From assembly GCF_028737205.1 (NCBI RefSeq), contig NZ_JAQZAL010000023.1, positions 28,204-92,203 of the forward strand: a DNA stretch of 64,000 bases, read 5' to 3'. The DNA comes from Actinomycetospora lutea (GTDB taxonomy: Bacteria; Actinomycetota; Actinomycetes; Mycobacteriales; Pseudonocardiaceae). Below, in pieces: positions 33,311-42,046 of the stretch. Under the pieces are notes generated by a model that did not search any database, was not told the DNA's origin, and saw only the letters and a list, made by a program, of their open reading frames with translations. The stretch's first letter is position 1. Each line of letters begins with the position of its first letter. A program made the translations under genes and the position numbers.

Positions 33311-34333
33311 TCACTGGCCGCCGATGAATCCCTGCTGCTGCAGCCAGCGGGTGGCCACCTGCTGGGGGTCCTGCCCCTGCGAGGAGACCTGCCCGTTGAG
33401 GTCCAGCATCACCTCGTTGGTCAGTCGGGGCGTGATGGCCTCGAAGATGCGGGCGACGCTCGGGTTGCGGTCGAAGACCTCCTTGCGGAAGGTCGGCGAC
33501 GCGTTGTACTGCGGGAAGTAGTTCTTGTCGTCCTGCAGCGTCACCAGGTTCAGGCCGGGGATGCGGCCGTCGGTGGTGAAGACCTCGCCGAAGTTGCACG
33601 GGTTGCCGTTGGCGGTGGCCTGGTAGATGGCGCCCGTGTCCAGCGTGTTCAGCCCGGGCGGGCCGGCCGGCGGGTTGGTGACCCCGTAGGTCCGGAAGAG
33701 CCCGGCGAGGCCGTCGTCACGACCGGCGAACTCGGCCTCCACGCAGAGCGTGGCGGCCGGGTTGCCGCTGTTCATGAAGTTGCCCCAGTCCGTCAGCGTC
33801 CGCAGGTTGTTCTGGTCGGCGAACGGACGGGTCACCGCGATGCCGTAGGTGTTGTTGAACGGCGACGGCGGCAACCAGACGATGTTGTTCTGCGCCAGGT
33901 CGGCATCCCGGGTGGCGACGTACTGCTGCTCGGAACCCGGGATCGGCGCGGCGTTCTTCAGGTGCGTGATCCAGCCGGTCCCCGTGTACTCCCAGTACAT
34001 GTCGATCTGACCGCTGGTCAGCGCGGCGCGGGTCGCGGCGGTGCCGGTGATGTTGCAGCGGTCGTTGACCGTGGCGCCCACCGACTGCATGGCCGCGATG
34101 GTCATCTTGCAGAGCACGAGCTGCTCGTCGAACTCCTTGCCGCCGACCGTGTAGGTCTGGCCGGCGAGGTTGATGCCGCTGGCCGCCAGGCTGCCGCCCT
34201 GGGCCTGCGGCTGGCCGCTGCCCGACAGGCCCCCGCAGCCGGCGGCCAGCAGGGCTGTGGCAGCGAGCGTGACCGCGCCCGCCCGCCAGCCGGAACGACG
34301 ACCGGAACGGTCGCCGCGGAATGTCCACCGCAC
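33311..34333 (-). CDS. Substrate-binding lipoprotein of the glycine-betaine-type ABC importer
   Basis: A 340-residue lipoprotein with a basic N-terminus, hydrophobic core and lipobox LLAAG-C (about Cys33). The OpuAC-type domain shares VGGKEFDEQLVLCKMTIAAM, LTSGQIDMYWEYTGTGW and NPCNFGEVFTTDGR with its downstream paralogue. It should capture a quaternary amine or related solute outside the membrane for the permease/ATPase genes just upstream. GTG start; 78 nt after the permease stop. The exact ligand is not evident because the aromatic cage cannot be assigned reliably by eye. Confidence 0.93.
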   Translation of the reverse strand: MRWTFRGDRSGRRSGWRAGAVTLAATALLAAGCGGLSGSGQPQAQGGSLAASGINLAGQTYTVGGKEFDEQLVLCKMTIAAMQSVGATVNDRCNITGTAATRAALTSGQIDMYWEYTGTGWITHLKNAAPIPGSEQQYVATRDADLAQNNIVWLPPSPFNNTYGIAVTRPFADQNNLRTLTDWGNFMNSGNPAATLCVEAEFAGRDDGLAGLFRTYGVTNPPAGPPGLNTLDTGAIYQATANGNPCNFGEVFTTDGRIPGLNLVTLQDDKNYFPQYNASPTFRKEVFDRNPSVARIFEAITPRLTNEVMLDLNGQVSSQGQDPQQVATRWLQQQGFIGGQ

Positions 34334-34411
34334 AGTGTTCTCCTTATCCTCCGGGGTTGGCCGGGCCTCGCGGGCGGGGCGGACGGCCGAGAGAAATCTC
34401 GAGGCCCGGCC

Positions 34412-35230
34412 TCAGCCGGACCGGGACACGACGACGCGTTCGACGACGCCGGCGAGCCAGTCGATGAGCAGGGCCAGCGCGGCGATGATGCCGCCGGCCA
34501 CGAGCAGGACGTTGATGCGGTTGAGGCGCAGGGCCTGCTGGACGAGCTCGCCGAGGCCACCCGCGCCGATGTAGCTCGCGAGGGTGGCGGTGCCGACGTT
34601 GAGCACCAGCGCCACCCGGAGGCCGGCCACGATGACCGGCACGGCGAGCGGGATCTCGACGCGGAACAACGTCTGCCGGGCCGACATGCCCATGCCGCGT
34701 GCCGCCTCGATGAGCGACTGGTCGACCTGCTGCAGGCCGATGACCGTGTTGCGGAGCACGGGCAGCAGGGCGGCCAGCGTGAGGCCGATGACGGCGGTGG
34801 TGACGCCGAAGTCCAGCCAGAACGCCATGAGCAGCAGCACGCCGAACGGCGGCAGGGCCTGCGCGAAGCCGCCGACGGCGAGGACCGGGCCCTGCGCCTT
34901 CCGCGCGCCGCGCCGGCTGAGCGCGATGCCCAGCGGCACCGCGATGACCAGCACCAGGACCGTCGACAGGAAGGCGAGCCAGAGGTGCTGGCGGAGCAGG
35001 CCCGCCACGTTGTCGGCCGCCAGCACGCGCTCCTCGATCGTGTCGAGGTCGCGCGTGGAGATGTAGAGGAACAGCAGGAGCAGCAGCAGGAGGATGATCA
35101 CCGGGAGGATGACCAGGTCGTAGTGCTGCATCCACAGCCGGGCGAGCCTGCCGCCCTCCTGCTTGCCCTCGACCTCCTCGACGGCTTCCTCGGCCTGGAC
35201 GTTGACCGTCCCCTGTGTCGCGGTGCTCAT
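34412..35230 (-). CDS. ABC transporter permease (OpuCB/ProW-type), large
   Basis: A 272-residue inner-membrane permease. A polar N-terminal 40 residues precede a very hydrophobic first helix (VILPVIILLLLLLLFLYIST) and about five more helices. The EAA loop that docks the ATPase is EAARGMGMSARQTLFRVEIP. The ATG overlaps the ATPase stop (ATGA). It pairs with the permease at 36341 to form the heterodimeric channel. Confidence 0.93.
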   Translation of the reverse strand: MSTATQGTVNVQAEEAVEEVEGKQEGGRLARLWMQHYDLVILPVIILLLLLLLFLYISTRDLDTIEERVLAADNVAGLLRQHLWLAFLSTVLVLVIAVPLGIALSRRGARKAQGPVLAVGGFAQALPPFGVLLLMAFWLDFGVTTAVIGLTLAALLPVLRNTVIGLQQVDQSLIEAARGMGMSARQTLFRVEIPLAVPVIVAGLRVALVLNVGTATLASYIGAGGLGELVQQALRLNRINVLLVAGGIIAALALLIDWLAGVVERVVVSRSG

Positions 35231-36348
35231 GCGTGACCCTTCCGCGTGCGCAGACCGCCGACGAGGTCGTTCCAGTGCAGGACGCCCTGCGCGCGGCCCT
35301 CCTCGTCGACGACCGCGACCAGCGAGGCGGAGCCGTCGAGCATGACGTCCACCGCGTCGTAGACCGTGCCGGAGAGCGGCACCGTCACGAGCGGCACCGC
35401 GGCGGCGTCGCCGCCGGGCAGGTGGCGCCACGACACGGGCTTGCCGGACCCGTCCACCTCGGCCACCGCGACACCGTTGCGGCTGTCGGCGGCCTTCTCG
35501 TCGGTCTCGATCGGGTGCAGCTCGAGGTGGGCGAGCTCCACCAGGCTCAGCCGCCGGACCGCCGCCCCGCCGCCGACGAAGTCGGAGACGAAGTCGTTGG
35601 CGGGCCGGGTCAGGATGGTGTCGGGGTCGTCGTACTGCTCCAGCTTCCCGGTCGCGAACACGGCGATCTTGTCGCCGAGCTTCACGGCCTCCTGGAGGTC
35701 GTGGGTGACGAACGCGATCGTCTTGCCGACCGTGCGCTGGATGTCCAGGAACTCGTCCTGGAGGCGGTCGCGCGTGATCGGGTCGATGGCGCCGAACGGC
35801 TCGTCCATGAGCATGACCGGCGGGTCCGCGGCGAGGGCGCGCGCGACGCCGACACGCTGCTGCTGCCCGCCGGAGAGCTGGCGCGGGTAACGGTCGCGGA
35901 AGGTCGAGGGCTCGAGGCCGACGAGGTGGAGGAGCTCGTCGGCACGCGCCCGGATCCGCTGCTTGTCCCAGCCCAGCATCTTCGGGACGACGCCGATGTT
36001 GTCGGCGATCGAGAAGTGCGGGAACAGGCCGCCCTGCTGGATGACGTAGCCGATCTCCCGGCGCAGCTGGTCGCCGTTGACGTGCGTCACGTCCTTGCCG
36101 TCGAGCAGGATGCGGCCCGCCGTCGGCTCGATGAGCCGGTTGATCATCTTGAGCGTCGTCGTCTTGCCGCAGCCCGAGGGGCCGATGAGCATGACGATCT
36201 CGCCCTGCGGGATCGCCATGTCGAGCTGGCTCACCGCGGGTGCGTCGCTGCCCGGGTAGATCTTCTCGACACCCTCCAGGACGATCATGTCGGACTTACC
36301 GGCGCCCTCGGGCGTCTCGACGACGGGCTGGTCTGTGGTCTCAGACAC
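35227..36348 (-). CDS. ABC transporter ATPase with C-terminal CBS-like region (OpuCA-type)
   Basis: A 373-residue ATPase that powers quaternary-amine uptake. Walker A is GPSGCGKTT (56-64), the Q-loop is at VIQQGG, the signature LSGGQQQR starts at 158, Walker B is VMLMDEP (178-184) and the H-loop is FVTHD. Residues 275-373 contain one recognisable CBS motif (AVDVMLDGSASLVAVVDEEG) and a degenerate first half; in OpuC-type importers CBS pairs sense ionic strength or nucleotides. GTG start overlaps the upstream permease stop by 8 nt. Confidence 0.95.
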   Translation of the reverse strand: MSETTDQPVVETPEGAGKSDMIVLEGVEKIYPGSDAPAVSQLDMAIPQGEIVMLIGPSGCGKTTTLKMINRLIEPTAGRILLDGKDVTHVNGDQLRREIGYVIQQGGLFPHFSIADNIGVVPKMLGWDKQRIRARADELLHLVGLEPSTFRDRYPRQLSGGQQQRVGVARALAADPPVMLMDEPFGAIDPITRDRLQDEFLDIQRTVGKTIAFVTHDLQEAVKLGDKIAVFATGKLEQYDDPDTILTRPANDFVSDFVGGGAAVRRLSLVELAHLELHPIETDEKAADSRNGVAVAEVDGSGKPVSWRHLPGGDAAAVPLVTVPLSGTVYDAVDVMLDGSASLVAVVDEEGRAQGVLHWNDLVGGLRTRKGHA

Positions 36349-37027
36349 GGATCCCCCTGGGGATGGTCAGGCGCTGGACGATGGCGAAGAAGATCTCGAA
36401 GACGGCGGCCACGATGAGGCAGAACAGCGTGCCCGTGAGGACCTGGTAGAACGAGTTCGCCGCGCCGATGCGGGAGATCCCGTTGAGGAGCAGGATGCCG
36501 AGGCCGGGCCCCTGGACGACGGCGCCGACCACGGCGATCGAGATCGAGATCAGCGTGGTGACGCGGATGCCGTTGAGGATCACCGGCCAGGCGAGCGGCA
36601 GCTGGATGGTGAGCAGCCGGCGCATGCGGCCGTAGCCGAGCCCGCGGGCCGACTCGAGCACGGCGCGGTCGACGGTGGTGAGTCCCGCGACGGTGTTCCG
36701 GAGCACGGTGTAGAGCGTGTAGACGGTGAGCACGATGATCGCCGTCGTGACCCCGAGTCCCGTGAACGGGAGGAACAGCGCGTAGAGCGCCAGGGAGGGC
36801 ACCGTGAGCAGGGCGGCGGTGAAGACCAGCCCGCCCTCGCGCACACCGGCCGCGAACCAGTCGAACGAGAACCGCCGCGGATCCGGCTCGCCGGTGGACA
36901 CCGCGAGGCCCAGCGCGACGCTGATCGCGGACCCGAGGCCCACGGCGATGAGGACGACCAGGAAGTGCGCCTGGGTCAGGAAGACGATCTGCTGCGCGTT
37001 GCTGGTGAGATAGTCCAGGTAGTTCAC
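36341..37027 (-). CDS. ABC transporter permease (OpuCB/ProW-type), small
   Basis: A 228-residue permease with about five or six helices and the EAA-type loop ESARGLGYGRMRRLLTIQLP. The start NYLDYLTSNAQQIVFLTQAH is characteristic of the OpuC/YehW permease family. The GTG is preceded by GAGAGGAG and overlaps the IclR stop by four bases (GTGA), which ties transporter synthesis to the regulator. Confidence 0.93.
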   Translation of the reverse strand: MNYLDYLTSNAQQIVFLTQAHFLVVLIAVGLGSAISVALGLAVSTGEPDPRRFSFDWFAAGVREGGLVFTAALLTVPSLALYALFLPFTGLGVTTAIIVLTVYTLYTVLRNTVAGLTTVDRAVLESARGLGYGRMRRLLTIQLPLAWPVILNGIRVTTLISISIAVVGAVVQGPGLGILLLNGISRIGAANSFYQVLTGTLFCLIVAAVFEIFFAIVQRLTIPRGIRV

Positions 37028-38025
37028 GACGCTCCTCTCTCGGGAGCAGGGGGGGTGGACAGGGGGGACACGTCGTGCGGCGGGCCGGGCGGTCCGGCGC
37101 GAGCGGTGGCGCGCCCGGCCGAGCTCACCGCTCCCGCCCCCAGGGACCGGGACAGGTCGTAGGCCGCCCGCAGCACCGCGGCGCGGACCTCGTCCAGGAC
37201 GGGATCGACGCGCGACTCGGGGCCGCTCACGCCGAGGGCGGCGACCACGGCGCCGCTGCTGTCGCGCACGGGGGCGCCGAGGGAGAGCAGGCCGCGGTCG
37301 GTCTCGTGGCGGGCCAGCGCCCAGCCGCGGCGGCGCTCGTCGGCGACCCGGGACACCAGCTCGTCGAGGGACCGCGGTGCCGCGGGGCCGGCCGGCCCGA
37401 GGCCCTCGGGCACGATCACCCGGGCGATGGCGGCCGTGTCGAGGTCGAACAGGAGTGCACGCCCGGTGGCAGTACACGACAACGGCCCCGTGCGCCCCAC
37501 CCACCCCGCCGCGCGCAGCTCGCTGTCCGGCGCGGCCGAGGCGATCGTCATGACGCTGCCGCCGCTGCGGATGCCGACGTCGACCCGCTCGCCGAGCAGG
37601 GCGGCCTCGCGCGCGACGGTGGCGTCGGCCTCGTCGCGCAGCCGGCGGTCGACCGCCGTGGCGCCGATCGCGAACAGGCGGGTGCCGATCCGGTAGCGCA
37701 GGGAGCCCGGCTCGCGGTCGACGTACCCGGCGTCGGCGAGGAGCTTGAGCAGGCGCGAGACCTGCGACTTGTCCCGCCCGAGCTGGCGGGCGATCTCGAC
37801 GACCCCCAGCGACGACGGGCCGCCCGGGGTGCCGAGGAGGTCGAGGACGTCGAGCGCCCGGTTGACCGGGCCGCCGGCCTCGTCACGGGGGCGTCGCCCC
37901 CGCGGGGCGGGTGTGCTCGGGGCGGGTGCGGCGGGAGCGGGGTCCTTGGCGCCGATCGCGGCGGGCGGGGCGGACGACCGGGGTGCGGGCGTGTCGGGCG
38001 CCCCGGTGCGCGCGCGAGGGCTCAC
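37024..38025 (-). CDS. IclR-family regulator leading the ABC importer operon
   Basis: A 333-residue regulator with a Pro/Ala-rich, probably disordered N-terminal 50 residues. The winged helix covers about 53-110 (VNRALDVLDLLGTP, then DKSQVSRLLKLLADAGYVDR), and the effector domain includes PLSCTATGRALLFDLD and GWALARHETDRGLLSLGAPV. It is the first gene of the transporter operon and is translationally coupled to the permease. A palindrome 66 nt upstream is a likely autoregulatory operator. The GTG at 38025 sets the longest form; a shorter one starting near VNRALD is possible. Confidence 0.9.
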   Translation of the reverse strand: MSPRARTGAPDTPAPRSSAPPAAIGAKDPAPAAPAPSTPAPRGRRPRDEAGGPVNRALDVLDLLGTPGGPSSLGVVEIARQLGRDKSQVSRLLKLLADAGYVDREPGSLRYRIGTRLFAIGATAVDRRLRDEADATVAREAALLGERVDVGIRSGGSVMTIASAAPDSELRAAGWVGRTGPLSCTATGRALLFDLDTAAIARVIVPEGLGPAGPAAPRSLDELVSRVADERRRGWALARHETDRGLLSLGAPVRDSSGAVVAALGVSGPESRVDPVLDEVRAAVLRAAYDLSRSLGAGAVSSAGRATARAGPPGPPHDVSPLSTPPAPERGAS

Positions 38026-38382
38026 GACTCGCCCCCCTTCCCGTCACCCCGTCCCGTGCCCCCTTGGATCGGGGCGTCTGCGGCAACGGGCGTTGTCTCA
38101 GCGACAACGACTGCGGGGACAGTAGGCGGGGAGCGTGCAGGTTGTCACCCCGTAGGTCGGACATTCGAGGGATGTTTCCCTGCCGGGTGTGGACGCGGTG
38201 GGTGACCAACGTCCGCCCGGAGGGCACCGGGGAATCGGATCCCGGCAGCTCCGTGCCCGGTGTCACCCTCGTCCGGGCGCTGACGAGCCCGTCGTCTCAC
38301 GAGCAGTGACGACGTGGGTGTGTCGAGATCGTGATGTGCTCCGACGCCCCGGTGGTAGCCCGTTCGGGGGAGGCGCGACGGG
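38026..38382. promoter_or_regulatory. Promoter region of the IclR-ABC operon
   Basis: No gene is seen in this 357-bp gap. It holds the palindrome at 38091-38109 and two more GTTGTC/GACAAC-like half sites (the GTTGTC near 38138 is clear). The remainder is ordinary GC-rich sequence; the stop of the minus-strand gene at 38383 closes it. Confidence 0.55.
38091..38109. promoter_or_regulatory. Candidate IclR operator
   Basis: CGTTGTC (38091-38097) and GACAACG (38103-38109) form a perfect 7-bp inverted repeat with the 5-nt spacer TCAGC. It is 66-84 nt upstream of the IclR start. Position and symmetry suit an IclR dimer site; direct evidence is lacking. Confidence 0.55.
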
Positions 38383-39141
38383 TCAGCCCGAGGACGTGGT
38401 CCCCCGGGGGCCGCTCACCGCGGTCCGGGGGTTGCCCCCGCCGACGCCCCACAGGGCGAGCAGGCGGTCCTCGATGCGCTCGAGCTCACCGGCCACGGCG
38501 ACGTGCGCGCTGCGACGCCGGCTCGCGGGCATCTGCTCGGCGGCGCGCACGGCGGACTCCAGGTCGCTCAGGCGCTGCTCGGCGTCCTCGACGAACGTGC
38601 GGACCTCGCCCGCGCGGGCGTCGTCGCCCCGGCCGTGGCGCGTGCGCAGATCCTGGGCGGACAGGGCGATGTGGTGCACGCGCGCGTAGAGGGCGGCCCC
38701 GCGGCCGGTGAAGTCGACGAGCTCGTCGGGGGCGACGCCGAGCTGGCGGGCCCGGTGCGCGTCCCAGCGGTCCCGCGCCATGCCGACGGCCTGGTAGACG
38801 ATCGGGGCGACCACGGGCACCACGATCCGCGCGATCCCGATGTAGCGCTTGACCTTCGCGCCGGTGACCGGGTCGGAGACGGTGCCGGTCGGGTCGTCGT
38901 CCTCCGCCGCGTCCTCGGACTTCCAGCGCTTCTTCGCGGCCTTGAGGGTCTTCTTGTCGCCGAGGAGGGTCGCCTCCTGGGTCTCCGCGAGCCGCCGCTC
39001 GGCCAGCGACGCCCGGCGGCGCTCCTTCTGCGCCGCGACCGCGAGGTCCGCGGCCCTCTTGCTCACGACGTAGACGTCGTCGCCCACCTGCATGGCGTCC
39101 GCCTCCGTCGCGGGCCGCCCGCGGCGCCGCAGCAGTCCCAT
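38383..39141 (-). CDS. DUF6474-like protein
   Basis: A 252-residue, mainly helical and basic protein starting MGLLRRRGRPATEADAMQVG. A Lys/Arg/Ala-rich helix (30-90) precedes a moderately hydrophobic segment (IGIARIVVPVVAPIVYQAVG, about 97-116), then long charged helices. I associate it with the DUF6474 family of Pseudonocardiaceae, from memory, with moderate certainty. Function unknown; a peripheral membrane role is possible. ATG after GGAGGG. Divergent from the nuclease gene across a 214-bp gap in which I see no further gene. Confidence 0.7.
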   Translation of the reverse strand: MGLLRRRGRPATEADAMQVGDDVYVVSKRAADLAVAAQKERRRASLAERRLAETQEATLLGDKKTLKAAKKRWKSEDAAEDDDPTGTVSDPVTGAKVKRYIGIARIVVPVVAPIVYQAVGMARDRWDAHRARQLGVAPDELVDFTGRGAALYARVHHIALSAQDLRTRHGRGDDARAGEVRTFVEDAEQRLSDLESAVRAAEQMPASRRRSAHVAVAGELERIEDRLLALWGVGGGNPRTAVSGPRGTTSSG

Positions 39142-39355
39142 GGACCCTCCAGTCCTCGTGCCCGTGGCCTGTCGTGCGTCCGGGCGGATCGCCCGCACCC
39201 TAGTGGCCGCGGGCCGGGCCTCGGCGGTCCGTGATCCATCCGGGGCCCGGTGCGGCCCGAGTGCCCGGGGCGCCCACCTCCCACACCCGCGCCGCGACGG
39301 CCCGGCCCGACGGCGTCGACCAGGGCTGTCGGGGTCCCGTGGGAAGCTCGGGGGC

Positions 39356-41158
39356 ATGAGCACGACCACCGCGCACGGGGCGGGCGACGGCGCCGCGCCC
39401 GCCGTGCCGCCCGAGGGGGCGCCCGCCGGGTCGCCGTCCGGGGCGCCGCGGCCGGTCCTGCTCGACGCCGCCGCCACGACGCGCTGCCGCCGCCGGGTCC
39501 ACCTCGAGCACGTGCCGGCCGAGGACCTCGGCCCCGGCGGCCCGCCCCCCGGCGACGACGCCGATCCGGGCGTCGCGATGCGCAAGGCGGACGCGGCGAA
39601 CCACCGGGCGGCGCTGGCCGCCCGCTGGGCCGAGCTGCTGGGGTCGCGCTGGGTGTCCGTGCGCCCGGCGCCCACGGCCCGCGAGCGCGCCACCGCCGCG
39701 CGTGAGGTGCTCGCCGACGCCGTCGCGCTGCCCGACGTGGTGGGGGGCGTCGAGCTCCCGGCCGCCGAGGGCCGGCGCGGGCACGCGGAGGCGCTCGTGC
39801 GGGCGGTGCCCGGCGACGCGACCTCCGGGTGGTGGCCGCTGATCGTCGTGCGCCACCGCATCACCGACCCCGGCGAGGGCGCGCTCACCTCCCCGCTCGG
39901 GCAGCCCCACCCCGACGCGGCCGGCCCGGACGACACGCGGCGGGTGCGCACGGTGACGCGCGACGTCCTGCGCCTGGCCCACCTGCACCGCATGCTGCGC
40001 GCCGCCGGGCTCGCCCCGCCCGAGGAGCCCGGCGCGCCCGTGTGGGGCGGCATCGTCGGTCTCGACGCCGACGTCGTGGTGTGGGTCGACCTCGCGGCGT
40101 CGTCGGCGGGCGCCGGCGGGCGCAGCACGCTCGAGACCTACGACCGCCGGCACGCCGACCGGCTGGCCGTCGCCGAGGCCGCCCGGTCCCGCGCGCCGGC
40201 GCTCGCCGAGCCCTCGCGCATCACCGAGTGCCGGCGCTGCCCGTGGTGGTCGACGTGCGAGGCGGCGCTGCGCGCGGTCGACGACGTCAGCCTCGTCGTG
40301 CGGGGCGACGCCGCGCTGCGGCTGCGCGGACGCGGCGTCACCACGGTGCGCGAGCTCGCCGCGCTCGACCCGGCCGAAGGGCTCCCCGGCCCGCCCCCCG
40401 ACCCCGAGGTGCCCGACGGCGGGTTCGAGGTGCCCGACCTCGTGGAGGCCGTCGCGCTCGCCCGGGCCTGGAGCCGCGACGTCCCGCTCGTGCGCCGCGT
40501 CGTGCGGCCCACCGTCGCCCGCGGCGACGTCGAGATCGACGTCGACATGGAGAGCCTCGGCGAGGACGGCGCCTACCTCTGGGGTGCGCTGCTCTCGGGC
40601 GCCGACATCGGGCTCGAGCCCGGCTACCGGGCCTTCGTCACCTGGGATCCGCTGCCCACCCGCGACGAGGGGCGCTCGTTCGGCGAGTTCTGGACGTGGC
40701 TGCGTGACGTGCGGGCCCGCTGCGCCGAGCGCGGGCTCGTCCTGCGGGCCTACTGCTACAACGAGCAGGCGGAGAACCGCTGGTTGCGCGGCTCGGTCGA
40801 GCGGTTCGCCGGCATGCCTGGCGTGCCGTCGGCCGAGGAGGTCGAGGAGTTCATCGCCTCCGACGCCTGGATCGACCTCTTCCCCGTGGTCAGCGAGTCG
40901 TTCCTCTGCCCGCACGGCAAGGGGCTCAAGCGGGTCGCGCCGTCGGCGGGGTTCGCCTGGCACGACCCGGAGGCCGGTGGCGAGAACTCCATGCGCTGGT
41001 ACCGCGACGCGGTCGGGCTCGACGGCGGCGAGCCCGACCCGGCGCAGCGCGAGCGGCTGCTCGTCTACAACGCGGACGACGTCCGCGCCACGTGGACGCT
41101 GCGCACGTGGCTGACGTCCGAGCGGGTCCTGGACGTCCCGCTGCTCACGGAGCTCTGA
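39356..41158 (+). CDS. TM0106-type RecB-like nuclease with RNase H-like domain and probable Fe-S cluster
   Basis: A 600-residue two-domain protein. Residues 35-310 look like a RecB/Cas4-type PD-(D/E)XK nuclease. An early Cys (C44 in TTRCRRR) and a later trio C292, C295 and C301 (ECRRCPWWSTC) reproduce the four-Cys layout that holds a 4Fe-4S cluster in AddB and Cas4. Residues 390-600 match the RNase_H_2/YprB-like exonuclease domain: DVDMES supplies the first acidic pair, followed by YNEQAENRWL and the closing VYNADDVRATW. It probably processes DNA or RNA ends, though no partner helicase is nearby. Start ATG; family length is similar. No CRISPR locus is in the window. Confidence 0.85.
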   Translation: MSTTTAHGAGDGAAPAVPPEGAPAGSPSGAPRPVLLDAAATTRCRRRVHLEHVPAEDLGPGGPPPGDDADPGVAMRKADAANHRAALAARWAELLGSRWVSVRPAPTARERATAAREVLADAVALPDVVGGVELPAAEGRRGHAEALVRAVPGDATSGWWPLIVVRHRITDPGEGALTSPLGQPHPDAAGPDDTRRVRTVTRDVLRLAHLHRMLRAAGLAPPEEPGAPVWGGIVGLDADVVVWVDLAASSAGAGGRSTLETYDRRHADRLAVAEAARSRAPALAEPSRITECRRCPWWSTCEAALRAVDDVSLVVRGDAALRLRGRGVTTVRELAALDPAEGLPGPPPDPEVPDGGFEVPDLVEAVALARAWSRDVPLVRRVVRPTVARGDVEIDVDMESLGEDGAYLWGALLSGADIGLEPGYRAFVTWDPLPTRDEGRSFGEFWTWLRDVRARCAERGLVLRAYCYNEQAENRWLRGSVERFAGMPGVPSAEEVEEFIASDAWIDLFPVVSESFLCPHGKGLKRVAPSAGFAWHDPEAGGENSMRWYRDAVGLDGGEPDPAQRERLLVYNADDVRATWTLRTWLTSERVLDVPLLTEL

Positions 41159-41170
41159 CGACCGGGCCGG

Positions 41171-41929
41171 CTAGCGAGGCTGCATGCGCAGGCCGCCGTC
41201 GAACCGGATGACCTCGCCGTTGAGGTAGTCGTGCTCGATGACCTGGGCGACCAGCTGGGCGTACTCGTCGGGGCGGCCCAGGCGCTGCGGGAACGGGATG
41301 CCCGCGGCGAGCTGCTCGCGGAACGACTCCTCGACACCGGCGAGCATCGGGGTGTCGATGATGCCCGGCGCGATCGTCATGACGCGGATGCCGTACTGGG
41401 CGAGGTCACGGGCGGCCGGGACGGTCATGCCGACGACACCGCCCTTGGAGGCCGCGTAGGCGACCTGGCCGATCTGGCCCTCGAACGCCGCGACCGAGGC
41501 GGTGTTGACCACCACGCCGCGCGCGCCGTCGGTGAGCGGCTCGGTCTGCGCGATCGCCTCGGACGCGAGGCGCATGACGTTGAAGGTGCCGATGAGGTTC
41601 ACGCCGATGACCTGGTTGAACACCGCCAGGTCGTGCGGGCCCTTCTTCGACAGCACGCGACCGGCGGTGCCGATGCCCGCGCAGTTGACGACCACGCGCA
41701 GCGGCAGGCCGGTGGCCGTGGCCGCCTCGACCGCCGCCGCCACCTGGTCGCCGTCGGTGACGTCGGCGCCGACGTACTCGACGTTGTCCAGCTCCTCCGC
41801 GCCGTCGACGGCCGTCGGCAGGTCGATCGCGATGACGCGTGCGCCCTGCTTCGCCAGCCGGCGCACGGTGGCCCCACCGAGGCCGGAGGCCCCGCCGGTG
41901 ACGATCGCGGCGACGTCGTTGGTGTCCAT
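41171..41929 (-). CDS. Short-chain dehydrogenase, 3-hydroxyacyl-CoA dehydrogenase type II-like
   Basis: A 252-residue classical SDR. The cofactor motif is TGGASGLGGATVRRL, the NAG motif is NCAGIG, and the active site is S in NTASVAAFEGQ with YAASKGG (Y-x-x-x-K). The combination of DVTDGDQVAAAV, KKGPHDLAVFNQVIGVNLIG and FPQRLGRPDEYA resembles the HSD17B10/type II 3-hydroxyacyl-CoA dehydrogenases, which oxidise short-chain 3-hydroxyacyl-CoA with NAD. It is 117 nt downstream of the cyclopropane synthase gene on the same strand and abuts the convergent nuclease gene. Confidence 0.92.
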   Translation of the reverse strand: MDTNDVAAIVTGGASGLGGATVRRLAKQGARVIAIDLPTAVDGAEELDNVEYVGADVTDGDQVAAAVEAATATGLPLRVVVNCAGIGTAGRVLSKKGPHDLAVFNQVIGVNLIGTFNVMRLASEAIAQTEPLTDGARGVVVNTASVAAFEGQIGQVAYAASKGGVVGMTVPAARDLAQYGIRVMTIAPGIIDTPMLAGVEESFREQLAAGIPFPQRLGRPDEYAQLVAQVIEHDYLNGEVIRFDGGLRMQPR

Positions 41930-42046
41930 CTCTCTGCGGCGCTCCTTCGCGGGACGGTGACGACCGGGGTGTACCCGCGCGGAGGCTATCCCCGACACGC
42001 GCTGCCGGTCAGCCCTGACTGTTCGTGAACGCCGCCACGTCTGCGC

